Origin: Nocardioides jishulii | GTDB lineage: Bacteria; Actinomycetota; Actinomycetes; Propionibacteriales; Nocardioidaceae | Assembly (NCBI RefSeq): GCF_006007965.1 | Contig: NZ_CP040748.1 | Location: 2,046,001 to 2,110,000, forward strand | Direction of reading: 5' to 3' | Length of the DNA stretch: 64,000 nucleotides | Shown: positions 45,498-53,236 of the stretch, piece after piece | Layout: each line of letters opens with the position of its first letter | Position numbering within the stretch: position 1 is the stretch's first letter | Notes under the pieces: generated by a model | Databases searched by the model: none | What the model was told of the DNA's origin: nothing | Seen by the model: only the letters and a program-made list of their open reading frames with translations | Position numbers and translations under genes: made by a program

Positions 45498-46388
45498 ATG
45501 CGCATCGTGATCGCCGGGTCCTCCGGCTTCCTGGGCACTCACCTCCTCCGCCTGCTGCGCGGGCACGGACATCAGGTGAGTGCCCTCGTGCGTCGTGCCC
45601 CCGGACGTGACGAGATCCGGTGGGACCCCTACGACGGCCGGCTGGACCCGAGCGTCCTCCAGGGCGTGCACGTGGTGGTCAACCTCGCCGGCGCCCCCAC
45701 GATGGGCAATCCCCACTCCTCCTCGTGGGCCCGCGCGCTGCGCGAGAGCCGCGTCACCACCACCTCGGTGCTGGCCGAGGCGATCAGCCGGTGCGAGCGC
45801 CCGCCCGCCTTCCTGGCCGGCAACGGCATCTCCTGGTACGGCGACCACGGCGACTCCCCGGTCACCGAGCAGTCCGAGAGCCTCGGCGACGCACTCCTGA
45901 CCCGCGTGACGCGTGAGTGGCAGGAGGCCACGGCTCCGGCCGTCGAGGCCGGTGCACGCGTCTGCATCCTGCGGACCGCGCCGGTGCTCGACCGCGAGGC
46001 AGCGCCGCTGAGCGTCCTGGCTCCGCTGTTCAAGGTCGGTCTCGGCGCAGGCCTCGGCTCGGGTCAGCAGTACTTCCCCGTGATCTCGCTGCGGGACTGG
46101 ACCGCCGCCACCGCCTTCCTCGCGGAGTCGCGCGACCTGGCGGGCGCCTTCAACCTCTGCGCCCCCCAGACACCGACCAACGCCGAGTTCACCGCTGAGC
46201 TGGCTACCGCCGTGGGCCGACGGGCCCGCCTGCGCGTGCCAGACTTCGCGCTGAAGCCGGCGGCAGGCGCCATGGCCCCCGAGGTGCTGGGGTCGATCCG
46301 CGCCGTCCCCGCCGCCCTCGAGACCGCGGGCTTCGACTTCTCCGACCCGACCGTGGCCGAGGTCCTTGCCGCAGGACTGCACCGCTGA
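45498..46388 (+). CDS. TIGR01777 family NAD(P)-binding epimerase-like protein
   Basis: The 296-residue protein is an extended short-chain-dehydrogenase relative (YfcH/TIGR01777). The Rossmann motif GSSGFLGTHL lies at residues 8-17, VVVNLAGAP follows, and the C-terminal DUF1731-like part contains RARLRVPDFALKPAAGAMAP. Function of the family is unsettled. In many actinobacteria it sits between sucB and lipB, as here. No ribosome binding site is clear; a CAGGCT six nt before ATG may be a leaderless -10. Confidence 0.88.
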   Translation: MRIVIAGSSGFLGTHLLRLLRGHGHQVSALVRRAPGRDEIRWDPYDGRLDPSVLQGVHVVVNLAGAPTMGNPHSSSWARALRESRVTTTSVLAEAISRCERPPAFLAGNGISWYGDHGDSPVTEQSESLGDALLTRVTREWQEATAPAVEAGARVCILRTAPVLDREAAPLSVLAPLFKVGLGAGLGSGQQYFPVISLRDWTAATAFLAESRDLAGAFNLCAPQTPTNAEFTAELATAVGRRARLRVPDFALKPAAGAMAPEVLGSIRAVPAALETAGFDFSDPTVAEVLAAGLHR

Positions 46389-46402
46389 GCCACGCGGGGG
46401 CC

Positions 46403-46918
46403 TCACGTCTCGCCCCGACCCGCGCGGTGGACGACCCTGGCCACACGCCACTCCCCCTCGCCCCACCGGAGCGTGACGCGGCGCAGCGAGGGCGCATCAC
46501 GAGGCAGCACCCGGCGTACGTCGTCGCCGACGACCGTGCCGGCGTGCACCCGGTCGGTGACGTCGAGCACGAGTCGGTCGAACCCCACGTGCACCTCGCG
46601 CACCTCGAGGAGCTGGGTGGTCAGGCCCTCCACGACCAGTCCTCGCTCGACGTACGCCTGGAGCATCGCCACGTCCCGGCGCCCGACCGGTGACCCCGTG
46701 ACGTAGAGGGCGCGCAGGCCCGGTACGTCACCGGTCTGCCAAGCACGTGCGCGGGCCTCGTCCCAGGCCCGCAGCACCTCCACCGGCTCCTGGGCCTTCT
46801 CCTGCTCGGGAGCCGAGGGTGGAGCACCCCGCGACCCCGACAACCAGATCACGACGCTCCCGACGACGCACAGGACTGCCGCCACGAGCCCCGTCAGTGC
46901 CGTACGCGTGAGTGACAT
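46403..46918 (-). CDS. Hypothetical membrane-anchored protein
   Basis: The 171-residue protein has one N-terminal membrane helix (about 8-28) without a lipobox, then an extracellular domain starting [20 protein letters not shown] and including [19 protein letters not shown]. The pattern resembles small SnoaL/NTF2-like secreted domains, but I cannot assign it. It is divergent from lipB. On its strand CAGGGT lies 6 nt before ATG, a leaderless-like arrangement. Confidence 0.75.
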   Translation of the reverse strand: MSLTRTALTGLVAAVLCVVGSVVIWLSGSRGAPPSAPEQEKAQEPVEVLRAWDEARARAWQTGDVPGLRALYVTGSPVGRRDVAMLQAYVERGLVVEGLTTQLLEVREVHVGFDRLVLDVTDRVHAGTVVGDDVRRVLPRDAPSLRRVTLRWGEGEWRVARVVHRAGRGET

Positions 46919-46970
46919 GGCCCCACCCTGCCGGGATCGGGGCGTGGACGCCGGCCGTCATCCACAGGGT

Positions 46971-46976
46971 TACATT
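46971..46976 (+). promoter_or_regulatory. -10 box of a leaderless lipB promoter
   Basis: TACATT lies 7 nt before ATG 46984 with no Shine-Dalgarno between. -35 is not obvious. Confidence 0.55.
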
Positions 46977-46983
46977 GACTCCC

Positions 46984-47712
46984 ATGACGCTGGAGTTCCG
47001 AGATGCCGGATTCGGCGAGGCGGCCGTGCCCTACCTCGAAGCCTGGGACCTGCAGCGCGAGGTGCACGCCGGCGTCGTGGCGGGATCGCAGCCCCCGACC
47101 GTCCTGCTCCTCGAGCACCCCCCGGTCTTCACGGCCGGCAAGCGCACCGACGCCCACGAGCGCCCCGCCGACCCGGGCGGCGCCGACGTGATCGACGTCG
47201 ACCGCGGCGGCAAGATCACCTTCCACGGCCCGGGTCAGCTCGTCGGCTACCCGATCGTGACGCTGCCCGACCACGTCAAGGTCGTCGACTACGTCCGCCG
47301 GGTCGAGGAGGCGTTGATCCACGTCTGCGCCGACCTCGGCGTGCGCACGGCGCGGGTCCCCGGACGCAGCGGAGTGTGGTTGCAGGCCGACGCTCGAGGG
47401 CCGGAGCGCAAGATCGCCGCGATCGGGATCCGTGTCAGCCGCGGCGTGACCATGCACGGCTTCTCCTTGAACTGCGACGTCGACATGTCCTGGTACGGCC
47501 GGTTCGTCCCGTGCGGCATCGCCGACGCGGGCGTCACCTCCCTCAGCAAGGAGCTCGGGCGTGACGTGCCCGTCGCCGAGGTGCTGCCGCTGGTGCGCCG
47601 GCACGTGGGCGACTACCTGGCCTGGCAGCCCTACGAGGCGACCCCCGACTACGAGCCGCGCCCCGAGCCCGGGCGTACGCCGCGCATCGAGCTCGTCACT
47701 CCCGGCAGCTGA
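46984..47712 (+). CDS. lipB: Octanoyltransferase LipB
   Basis: The 242-residue protein moves octanoate from ACP to lipoyl domains such as those of Suc[36 protein letters not shown] and the catalytic Cys in GRFVPCGI with Lys in SLSKELGR are present. ATG 46984 is chosen because it gives the typical LipB N-terminus and follows a -10 box at 7 nt; a longer in-frame start overlaps the divergent gene. lipA follows 85 nt later under its own promoter. Confidence 0.95.
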   Translation: MTLEFRDAGFGEAAVPYLEAWDLQREVHAGVVAGSQPPTVLLLEHPPVFTAGKRTDAHERPADPGGADVIDVDRGGKITFHGPGQLVGYPIVTLPDHVKVVDYVRRVEEALIHVCADLGVRTARVPGRSGVWLQADARGPERKIAAIGIRVSRGVTMHGFSLNCDVDMSWYGRFVPCGIADAGVTSLSKELGRDVPVAEVLPLVRRHVGDYLAWQPYEATPDYEPRPEPGRTPRIELVTPGS

Positions 47713-47761
47713 GTGCCCGGCGGGTCCGGCGCGCCGGGGCATCCACCCCGGCGTCCCGTGA

Positions 47762-47790
47762 TTGGGCCGGGTCGACGTCCGGCGTAAACT
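47762..47790 (+). promoter_or_regulatory. Leaderless promoter of lipA
   Basis: -35-like TTGGGC (47762-47767), 17-bp spacer, -10 TAAACT (47785-47790), then 7 nt to GTG 47798. No ribosome binding site. Confidence 0.6.
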
Positions 47791-47797
47791 TCGTCAC

Positions 47798-48736
47798 GTG
47801 ACGTCTCCCCTGCCTGATGGCCGCAAGCTCCTCCGCCTCGAGGTCCGCAACGCCGAGACCCCGATCGAGCGGAAGCCGGAGTGGATCAAGACGCGCGCGA
47901 GGATGGGGCCGGAGTACACCGCGCTCCAGGGTCTGGTGAAGGCCGAGGGCCTGCACACCGTGTGCCAGGAGGCGGGCTGCCCCAACATCTTCGAGTGCTG
48001 GGAGGACCGCGAGGCCACGTTCCTCATCGGCGGTGACCAGTGCACGCGCCGCTGCGACTTCTGCCAGATCGACACCGGCAAGCCCACCGCCCTGGACCGC
48101 GACGAGCCCCGCCGCGTGGCCGAGTCGGTGCAGAAGATGGAGCTGCGGTACGCGACCATCACCGGCGTCGCTCGCGACGACCTGCCGGACGGCGGCGCCT
48201 GGCTGTACGCAGAGACGGTCCGCGCCATCCACGAGCTGAACCCGGGCACCGGCGTCGAGAACCTCATCCCCGACTTCAACGGCAAGCCCGAGCTGCTCCA
48301 GGAGGTCTTCGAGTCGCGACCCGAGGTCCTCGCCCACAACGTGGAGACCGTGCCCCGCATCTTCAAGCGGATCCGACCGGCCTTCCGCTACGAACGGTCC
48401 CTCGACGTCATCACCCAGGCCCGTGACTTCGGCCTGGTGACGAAGTCGAACCTCATCCTCGGCATGGGCGAGACCCGCGAGGAGGTGACGCAGGCCCTGC
48501 ACGACCTGCACGACGCCGGTTGTGAGCTGGTCACCATCACCCAGTACCTGCGCCCGTCGGTGCGACACCACCCCGTCGAGCGCTGGGTCAAGCCGGAGGA
48601 GTTCGTCGAGCTCCAGGCAGAGGCCGAGGAGATCGGCTTCTCCGGCGTGCTGTCCGGTCCGCTCGTGCGCTCGTCCTACCGCGCAGGGCGCCTGTACCGT
48701 CAGGCCATGGACGCCCGGGCGTCCACGACTGCCTGA
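47798..48736 (+). CDS. lipA: Lipoyl synthase
   Basis: The 312-residue radical SAM enzyme inserts two sulfurs into octanoyl-lipoyl domains. The auxiliary-cluster motif C-X4-C-X5-C is [12 protein letters not shown]; the radical SAM motif C-X3-C-X2-C is CTRRCDFC. The C-terminal [11 protein letters not shown] supplies the Ser ligand. GTG 47798 is the start because it follows a -10 box; a start at 47762 would lie on the promoter. Confidence 0.97.
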   Translation: MTSPLPDGRKLLRLEVRNAETPIERKPEWIKTRARMGPEYTALQGLVKAEGLHTVCQEAGCPNIFECWEDREATFLIGGDQCTRRCDFCQIDTGKPTALDRDEPRRVAESVQKMELRYATITGVARDDLPDGGAWLYAETVRAIHELNPGTGVENLIPDFNGKPELLQEVFESRPEVLAHNVETVPRIFKRIRPAFRYERSLDVITQARDFGLVTKSNLILGMGETREEVTQALHDLHDAGCELVTITQYLRPSVRHHPVERWVKPEEFVELQAEAEEIGFSGVLSGPLVRSSYRAGRLYRQAMDARASTTA

Positions 48737-48793
48737 GCGGTCACCCTTCGATCCACCACCCGGCCCCGGCCGTCGAATCAGCAAAGGCACCAC

Positions 48794-49501
48794 ATGTCTA
48801 CCCCCGTCACCACCGACCTCAGCCGTCGCCAGCAGCTGGTGCGTTCGTACCGGATGGCGAAGCAGTCCGACCCCCGTCTGGGCCTGTGGGTCCTCGGCGC
48901 TGGACTCCTCGGCGCCCTGGTCGGCTTCTTCGGCGTCGCCGCCCTTCCCGGTGACGGACCCCTGACGTGGGTCCTCGCCGCGGTCACCGGCCTGCTCCTG
49001 GGTCTGCTGCTGGCGATGGTCGTCTTCGGCCGCCGCGCCCAGAAGGCCGCGTACGCCCAGATGGACGGCCAGGTCGGCGCCGCCGCCGCCGCACTGGGCA
49101 TGCTGCGAGGCAAGTGGAAGGTCGACCCCGCCATCGGCTTCACCAAGCAGCAGGACGTCGTGCACCGCGTGGTCGGGCCCCCCGGCATCGTCCTGGTCGG
49201 TGAAGGGTCCAGCCCGGCCCGCCTGCGGGTCCTGATGACCAACGAGCGCCGCAAGCACGAGCGCGTCCTGGCCGACACCCCGATCCACGAGGTCGTCTGC
49301 GGCAAGGAGGAGGGTCAGGTCCCCCTCGACAAGCTGCTGCGCCACGTGCAGAAGCTCGGCCGCCAGGTGAAGCCGGCCGAGATGACCGACATCCTCAACC
49401 GCCTGCGGGCCCTGGACGCCAACCGCTCCAACATCCCGATGCCCAAGGGCCCGGTGCCGACGAGCATGAAGGGCATGCGCGGCCAGATGCGCGGTCGCTG
49501 A
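48794..49501 (+). CDS. DUF4191 membrane protein
   Basis: The 235-residue protein has two membrane helices (about 35-75), then a cytoplasmic domain with VVGPPGIVLVGEGSSPARLR and KHERVLADTPIHEVVCG, the DUF4191 pattern. Function is unknown. The gene commonly follows lipA in actinobacteria. An AAAGG site precedes ATG 48794. A strong terminator follows. Confidence 0.9.
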   Translation: MSTPVTTDLSRRQQLVRSYRMAKQSDPRLGLWVLGAGLLGALVGFFGVAALPGDGPLTWVLAAVTGLLLGLLLAMVVFGRRAQKAAYAQMDGQVGAAAAALGMLRGKWKVDPAIGFTKQQDVVHRVVGPPGIVLVGEGSSPARLRVLMTNERRKHERVLADTPIHEVVCGKEEGQVPLDKLLRHVQKLGRQVKPAEMTDILNRLRALDANRSNIPMPKGPVPTSMKGMRGQMRGR

Positions 49502-49518
49502 GCGACACCCCAACGTAC

Positions 49519-49558
49519 GACGAGAGCCCGGGCCATCTGGCCCGGGCTCTCGTCCTTT
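49519..49558. terminator. Strong terminator with short T-run
   Basis: A perfect 16-bp stem (49519-49534 and 49539-49554, loop atct) is followed by cttt. It separates the convergent DUF4191 and lipoprotein genes. Confidence 0.88.
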
Positions 49559-49568
49559 GTCCGGGTGC

Positions 49569-50471
49569 TCAGCCCTGCTCGGGCGAGTCCGGCATGTCGG
49601 GACGCTCGATGACGTCGTCGGCCGGCGGGGCGCTGATGCTGACCGGGTCGCCCCAGTCCTCGTACGTGACGGAGGTGCTGCCGAGCTTGCCGATCGTCAT
49701 GTCGATCGTGCGCACCCGTCCGTCGGCGTCGAACCAGACGTCGTAGTCGATGCTCTTGGGGTACTGCGACAGGACGGCCTTGTTGAGGTTCATCTTCGAC
49801 GGGTCGAGCTGGAGCGCGTAGTGCTGGAGCGCGTCACCGTCGACCTCCTCCTCACCGACGTACTTCACGCTCGTAGCGGCCTGGGCGAACATGTCGACCG
49901 TCTTCGAGGGATCCAGCGCGCTGAGGTCCAGGCCTGCGCCGGCCACGTCGGACGCAGGGATCTTGATGAACTTGTCGCCACTCATCCCGGTCTTCAGGTA
50001 GAGCGCACCGTCGACGAGGCGCAGGTCGCCCTTCTGGCCCGAGGGCATGGCTCCACCCACCATCGTGAGAGCGAGCTCCGGCTCCTCACCGGTGAAGTCG
50101 ATGTCGCCGGAGAACGTGGTCGTGGAGTCCTTGGCCTTGCTGGTCATCTCGACCTCGGCGGTCGTGGCCCTCTCGAAGGCCGCAGCGAGCAGCTTGCCGA
50201 ACTGCTTCGCCGTGATGTCGTCGCCGGGCTTCGCTCCGGCGACGACGGGGCTGCCGGGCGACGACGCGTCCGAGGAGTCACCGTCAGGCCCCGTCGACTC
50301 ACCGGGAGTGGCACTGTCCTTGGCGTCGGGCGCGGCAGAGCTGTCGACCGACGAGGAGTCCTCGCCAGCGCCAGACTTCGCGTCGTCGTCGCCACCGCAG
50401 GCGGCGAGGCTGAGCGCGAGCGGGAGGGCGAGGGCTGCACCGGCGCGGCGCAGGGTCGTGGTTCGGCGCAC
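49569..50471 (-). CDS. Lipoprotein (LppX/LprG-like)
   Basis: The 300-residue protein has a lipoprotein signal with lipobox LAAC followed by GGDDD, a Ser/Asp-rich spacer (about 70 residues), and a domain resembling LppX/LprAFG lipid-carrier lipoproteins: FGKLLAAAFERATTAEVEMT, GDLRLVDGALYLKTGMSGDK and VSISAPPADDV. It probably carries lipids or a small ligand across the envelope. GTG 50471 is preferred over an upstream TTG (50489) because it has an AAAGG site 8 nt before it. Confidence 0.85.
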   Translation of the reverse strand: MRRTTTLRRAGAALALPLALSLAACGGDDDAKSGAGEDSSSVDSSAAPDAKDSATPGESTGPDGDSSDASSPGSPVVAGAKPGDDITAKQFGKLLAAAFERATTAEVEMTSKAKDSTTTFSGDIDFTGEEPELALTMVGGAMPSGQKGDLRLVDGALYLKTGMSGDKFIKIPASDVAGAGLDLSALDPSKTVDMFAQAATSVKYVGEEEVDGDALQHYALQLDPSKMNLNKAVLSQYPKSIDYDVWFDADGRVRTIDMTIGKLGSTSVTYEDWGDPVSISAPPADDVIERPDMPDSPEQG

Positions 50472-50510
50472 GGGAGGAGCCTTTCGCAAGGGAGAACCGT
50501 CCCTGCGAGC

Positions 50511-50900
50511 CTACTCGGAGGGCGAAGCCAGGTCCTCGAGTCGCACCACTGCAGAGCCGACGGCGAGGTCGTGCAGGCCGCGTCCGTCAGGACGGAAGAC
50601 CAGCGGAGGGATGACGAGGGCGATGAGCACCTGGCGCAGCAGGGCCTGCAGGAGGCCGATGGGGCGCGGCGTGCCGTCGAACCGGACCACCCGCAGGCGG
50701 GTGACCAGCTGGCCGAACGAGCCTCCGGCCAGCGCGATCCCGAAGGCGGACTCGAGGACGAAGACGCCCAGCGTGTAGAGACCTGACGACGGGTTGTCCA
50801 ACCATCCCTGCCAGCCGAGGAAGAGCATCACCACGCCGATGCTCGCGAACCAGTCGACGACGAGGGCGAGGATGCGGCGGGTCCAGGAAGCGGTCTGCAC
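50511..50900 (-). CDS. RDD family membrane protein
   Basis: The 129-residue protein has the RDD signature at residues 8-20 (RRILALVVDWFAS, here RR...D) and three membrane helices, with FGQLVTRLRVVRFDG and RQVLIALVIPP. Function is unknown; RDD proteins sit beside glnA in mycobacteria too (Rv2219A-glnA1). It is divergent from glnA and shares its upstream region. Confidence 0.88.
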   Translation of the reverse strand: MQTASWTRRILALVVDWFASIGVVMLFLGWQGWLDNPSSGLYTLGVFVLESAFGIALAGGSFGQLVTRLRVVRFDGTPRPIGLLQALLRQVLIALVIPPLVFRPDGRGLHDLAVGSAVVRLEDLASPSE

Positions 50901-50948
50901 CGGTCAAGGCTACCGAGGGCGGGCGTACGCGCCGTAGACCGGGCACGT

Positions 50949-50986
50949 GTGACGTCGCTGAAACAATCGGGATACGGTCAAGAAAC
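50949..50986 (+). promoter_or_regulatory. GlnR box upstream of glnA
   Basis: The sequence is GTGAC-N6-GAAAC-N6-GATAC-N6-GAAAC, matching the actinobacterial GlnR consensus (gTnAC-N6-GaAAC twice) with two 22-bp units in tandem. It ends 10 bp before the -10 candidate of glnA, a position suited to activation or repression by the nitrogen regulator GlnR. Confidence 0.85.
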
Positions 50987-50996
50987 TGCCCCTGCA

Positions 50997-51002
50997 TAGG
51001 TT
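50997..51002 (+). promoter_or_regulatory. Candidate -10 box of glnA
   Basis: TAGGTT lies 11 bp after the GlnR box. The transcript would have an untranslated leader of about 80 nt with an AGGAGG site at 51079-51084. Confidence 0.55.
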
Positions 51003-51087
51003 GCGGGGCACCTCGGTGCACCGTCGCACCGAGCGCCACTCCCCAGATCTGGCGGTCACCACCCGAGTGGATGGCCTAGGAGGATGA

Positions 51088-52506
51088 ATGTTCGCGAATA
51101 GCGATGAGCTGCTCAAGTACATCAAGGACGAGGGCGTCGAGATGGTTGACGTCCGCTTCTGCGACCTTCCCGGCATCATGCAGCACTTCACGGTGCCGGC
51201 GTCGTCGTTCGACGAGTCCGTCTTCAAGGACGGGCTGGGCTTCGACGGGTCGTCGATCCGTGGCTTCCAGGCCATCAACGAGTCCGACATGAACCTGTTC
51301 CCGGACCCGACGACGGCCTTCATCGACCCGTTCCGGGCAGCCAAGACCCTGGTCGTGAACATGTTCATCCACGACCCGATCACCGGTGAGCAGTACAGCC
51401 GCGACCCGCGCAACATCGCGAAGAAGGCGCTGGCCTACCTCGCCTCCACCGGCATCGCCGACACCGCGTACTTCGCCCCCGAGGCCGAGTTCTACATCTT
51501 CGACCAGGTCCGCTACTCGACCGGCGTCAACGAGTCGTACTACCACATCGACTCCGTCGAGGGCTGGTGGAACTCTGGCAAGGAGGGCGACAACCTCGGC
51601 TACAAGACCCGCCTCAAGGGTGGGTACTTCCCGGTCGCGCCCTACGACCACTACACCGACCTGCGCGACACCATGGTGAAGAACCTCGAGGCCTCCGGCC
51701 TGCAGGTCGAGCGCGCCCACCACGAGGTCGGCACCGCCGGCCAGGCGGAGATCAACTATCGCTTCGACACGCTGCTCAAGGCCGCGGACGACGTGATGAA
51801 GTTCAAGTACATCATCAAGAACACCGCGTGGGAGGCCGGCAAGTCGGTCACCTTCATGCCGAAGCCGATCTTCGGCGACAACGGCTCGGGCATGCACGTG
51901 CACCAGTCGCTGTGGAACGGCAACGAGCCGCTCTTCTACGACGAGACCGGCTACGGCGGCCTCTCGGAGATGGCCCGCCACTACATCGGCGGCATCCTCA
52001 AGCACGCCCCGTCGCTGCTGGCCTTCACCAACCCGACGGTGAACTCGTTCCACCGTCTGGTGCCGGGCTTCGAGGCCCCGATCTCGCTGGTCTACTCGTC
52101 GCGCAACCGCTCGGCGTCGATCCGCATCCCGCTGACGGGCACGAACCCGAAGGCGAAGCGCGTCGAGACCCGCTTCCCGGACCCGTCCGCGAACCCCTAC
52201 CTCGCGTTCTCCGCCCTGATGCTCGCCGGCATCGACGGCATCAAGAACAAGATCGAGCCGGCCGACCCGATCGACAAGGACATCTACGAGCTGCCGCCGG
52301 ACGAGATGGCCGAGATCGACCAGGTGCCGACCTCGCTCGGTGCCGTCCTCGACGCCCTCGAGGACGACCACGACTACCTGACGGTGGGCAACGTCTTCAC
52401 GCCCGACCTGATCGAGACGTGGGTCGACTACAAGCGCACCCAGGAGATCGCGCCCGTGCAGCTGCGCCCGCACCCGCACGAGTTCGAGCTCTACTACGAC
52501 ATCTGA
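51088..52506 (+). CDS. glnA: Type I glutamine synthetase
   Basis: The 472-residue protein ligates ammonia to glutamate with ATP in the cytoplasm as a dodecamer. The Mg-binding and substrate blocks [48 protein letters not shown] and NRSASIRIP are intact. Tyr400 in DKDIYELP is the adenylylation site, so GlnE control is expected. The ATG at 51088 has an AGGAGG site. Transcription is under a GlnR box. Confidence 0.97.
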   Translation: MFANSDELLKYIKDEGVEMVDVRFCDLPGIMQHFTVPASSFDESVFKDGLGFDGSSIRGFQAINESDMNLFPDPTTAFIDPFRAAKTLVVNMFIHDPITGEQYSRDPRNIAKKALAYLASTGIADTAYFAPEAEFYIFDQVRYSTGVNESYYHIDSVEGWWNSGKEGDNLGYKTRLKGGYFPVAPYDHYTDLRDTMVKNLEASGLQVERAHHEVGTAGQAEINYRFDTLLKAADDVMKFKYIIKNTAWEAGKSVTFMPKPIFGDNGSGMHVHQSLWNGNEPLFYDETGYGGLSEMARHYIGGILKHAPSLLAFTNPTVNSFHRLVPGFEAPISLVYSSRNRSASIRIPLTGTNPKAKRVETRFPDPSANPYLAFSALMLAGIDGIKNKIEPADPIDKDIYELPPDEMAEIDQVPTSLGAVLDALEDDHDYLTVGNVFTPDLIETWVDYKRTQEIAPVQLRPHPHEFELYYDI

Positions 52507-52518
52507 GCCTCACCACAG

Positions 52519-52562
52519 CAACGGGCCCTTGACCTGCGTCTCCGCAGGTCAAGGGCCTGTTG
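52519..52562. terminator. Terminator after glnA
   Basis: A 20-bp stem with one G-T wobble (52519-52538 and 52543-52562, loop tctc) follows the glnA stop. Confidence 0.88.
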
Positions 52563-52585
52563 CGTTGAGCGCACCCACCACCACG

Positions 52586-52822
52586 TCACCCGCCCACGTG
52601 CTCCACCAGGCGCAGCGCGCCGGTCGGGCAGCGCGCGATCACCTCCGAGAGGGTGCGGACGGTCCCCGCGCTGTCAGCCCGTCCGGGGTCGATCCAGGGT
52701 CGTGCGCTGGGGTCGAACACGAGGGGCATCCCGCGTACACACTCGGCGGCGTGCCGACACACGTCCCGGTCGAAGGAGACATCGACCAACGGGCCGGTGT
52801 AGGTCCTGCGCGCCACGGTCAA
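52586..52822 (-). CDS. YjdI-like iron-sulfur protein (Fer4_19)
   Basis: The 78-residue protein resembles the YjdI/Fer4_19 family (DVSFDRDVCRHAAECVRGMP ... ARCPTGALRL), with three cysteines and a conserved His placed to hold a cluster. It is probably a small ferredoxin-like electron carrier. It begins with a TTG at 52822 that overlaps the stop of the upstream GNAT gene (TTGA); GTG 52816 is an alternative. The E. coli yjdI-yjdJ pair has the same order of families. Confidence 0.83.
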   Translation of the reverse strand: MTVARRTYTGPLVDVSFDRDVCRHAAECVRGMPLVFDPSARPWIDPGRADSAGTVRTLSEVIARCPTGALRLVEHVGG

Positions 52823-53136
52823 CGACCTCCTGCGGTCGGCGTCGCGTTGTGGAGCAGCTCGCGGTACTCAGGGTGACCACGGAGCCAGCGGATGATGAAG
52901 GGGCACGTGACGAGCGCCTTGAGGCCCCGCTGACGTACGTCGTCGAGCGCCGCGCGAGCCAGGCTGTTCGCGACTCCGCGGCCCTCGAAGGTCGGGTCGA
53001 CCTCGGTGTGGGTCAGGACGATCAGCTCGTGAGTCTCCTGGTAGTCGACGAAGCCAGCGACCGTGCTCTCCCCGTCGAAGGTGGCCTCGTAGCGGTTGCG
53101 GTCGGGGTTCCTGGTGACCTTGATGTCGTGGGCCAT
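52819..53136 (-). CDS. YjdJ-like GNAT (N-acetyltransferase)
   Basis: The 105-residue protein is a short GNAT of the YjdJ type (acetyl-CoA binding loop VDPTFEGRGVANSLARAALD, then KALVTCPFIIRWLRGHPEY). The substrate is unknown. It overlaps the iron-sulfur gene, so the two are coupled. ATG 53136 has a GGAGGAACC site. Confidence 0.88.
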   Translation of the reverse strand: MAHDIKVTRNPDRNRYEATFDGESTVAGFVDYQETHELIVLTHTEVDPTFEGRGVANSLARAALDDVRQRGLKALVTCPFIIRWLRGHPEYRELLHNATPTAGGR

Positions 53137-53236
53137 GGCGGTGGTTCCTCCTGGTCTCGATGCTCTCTGCGGATGGCTCCATGCTCGTGCCGCCGGCCGC
53201 TCGTTCGCGTCAGGGAGAACTGCCTAGGTCTGTCGG

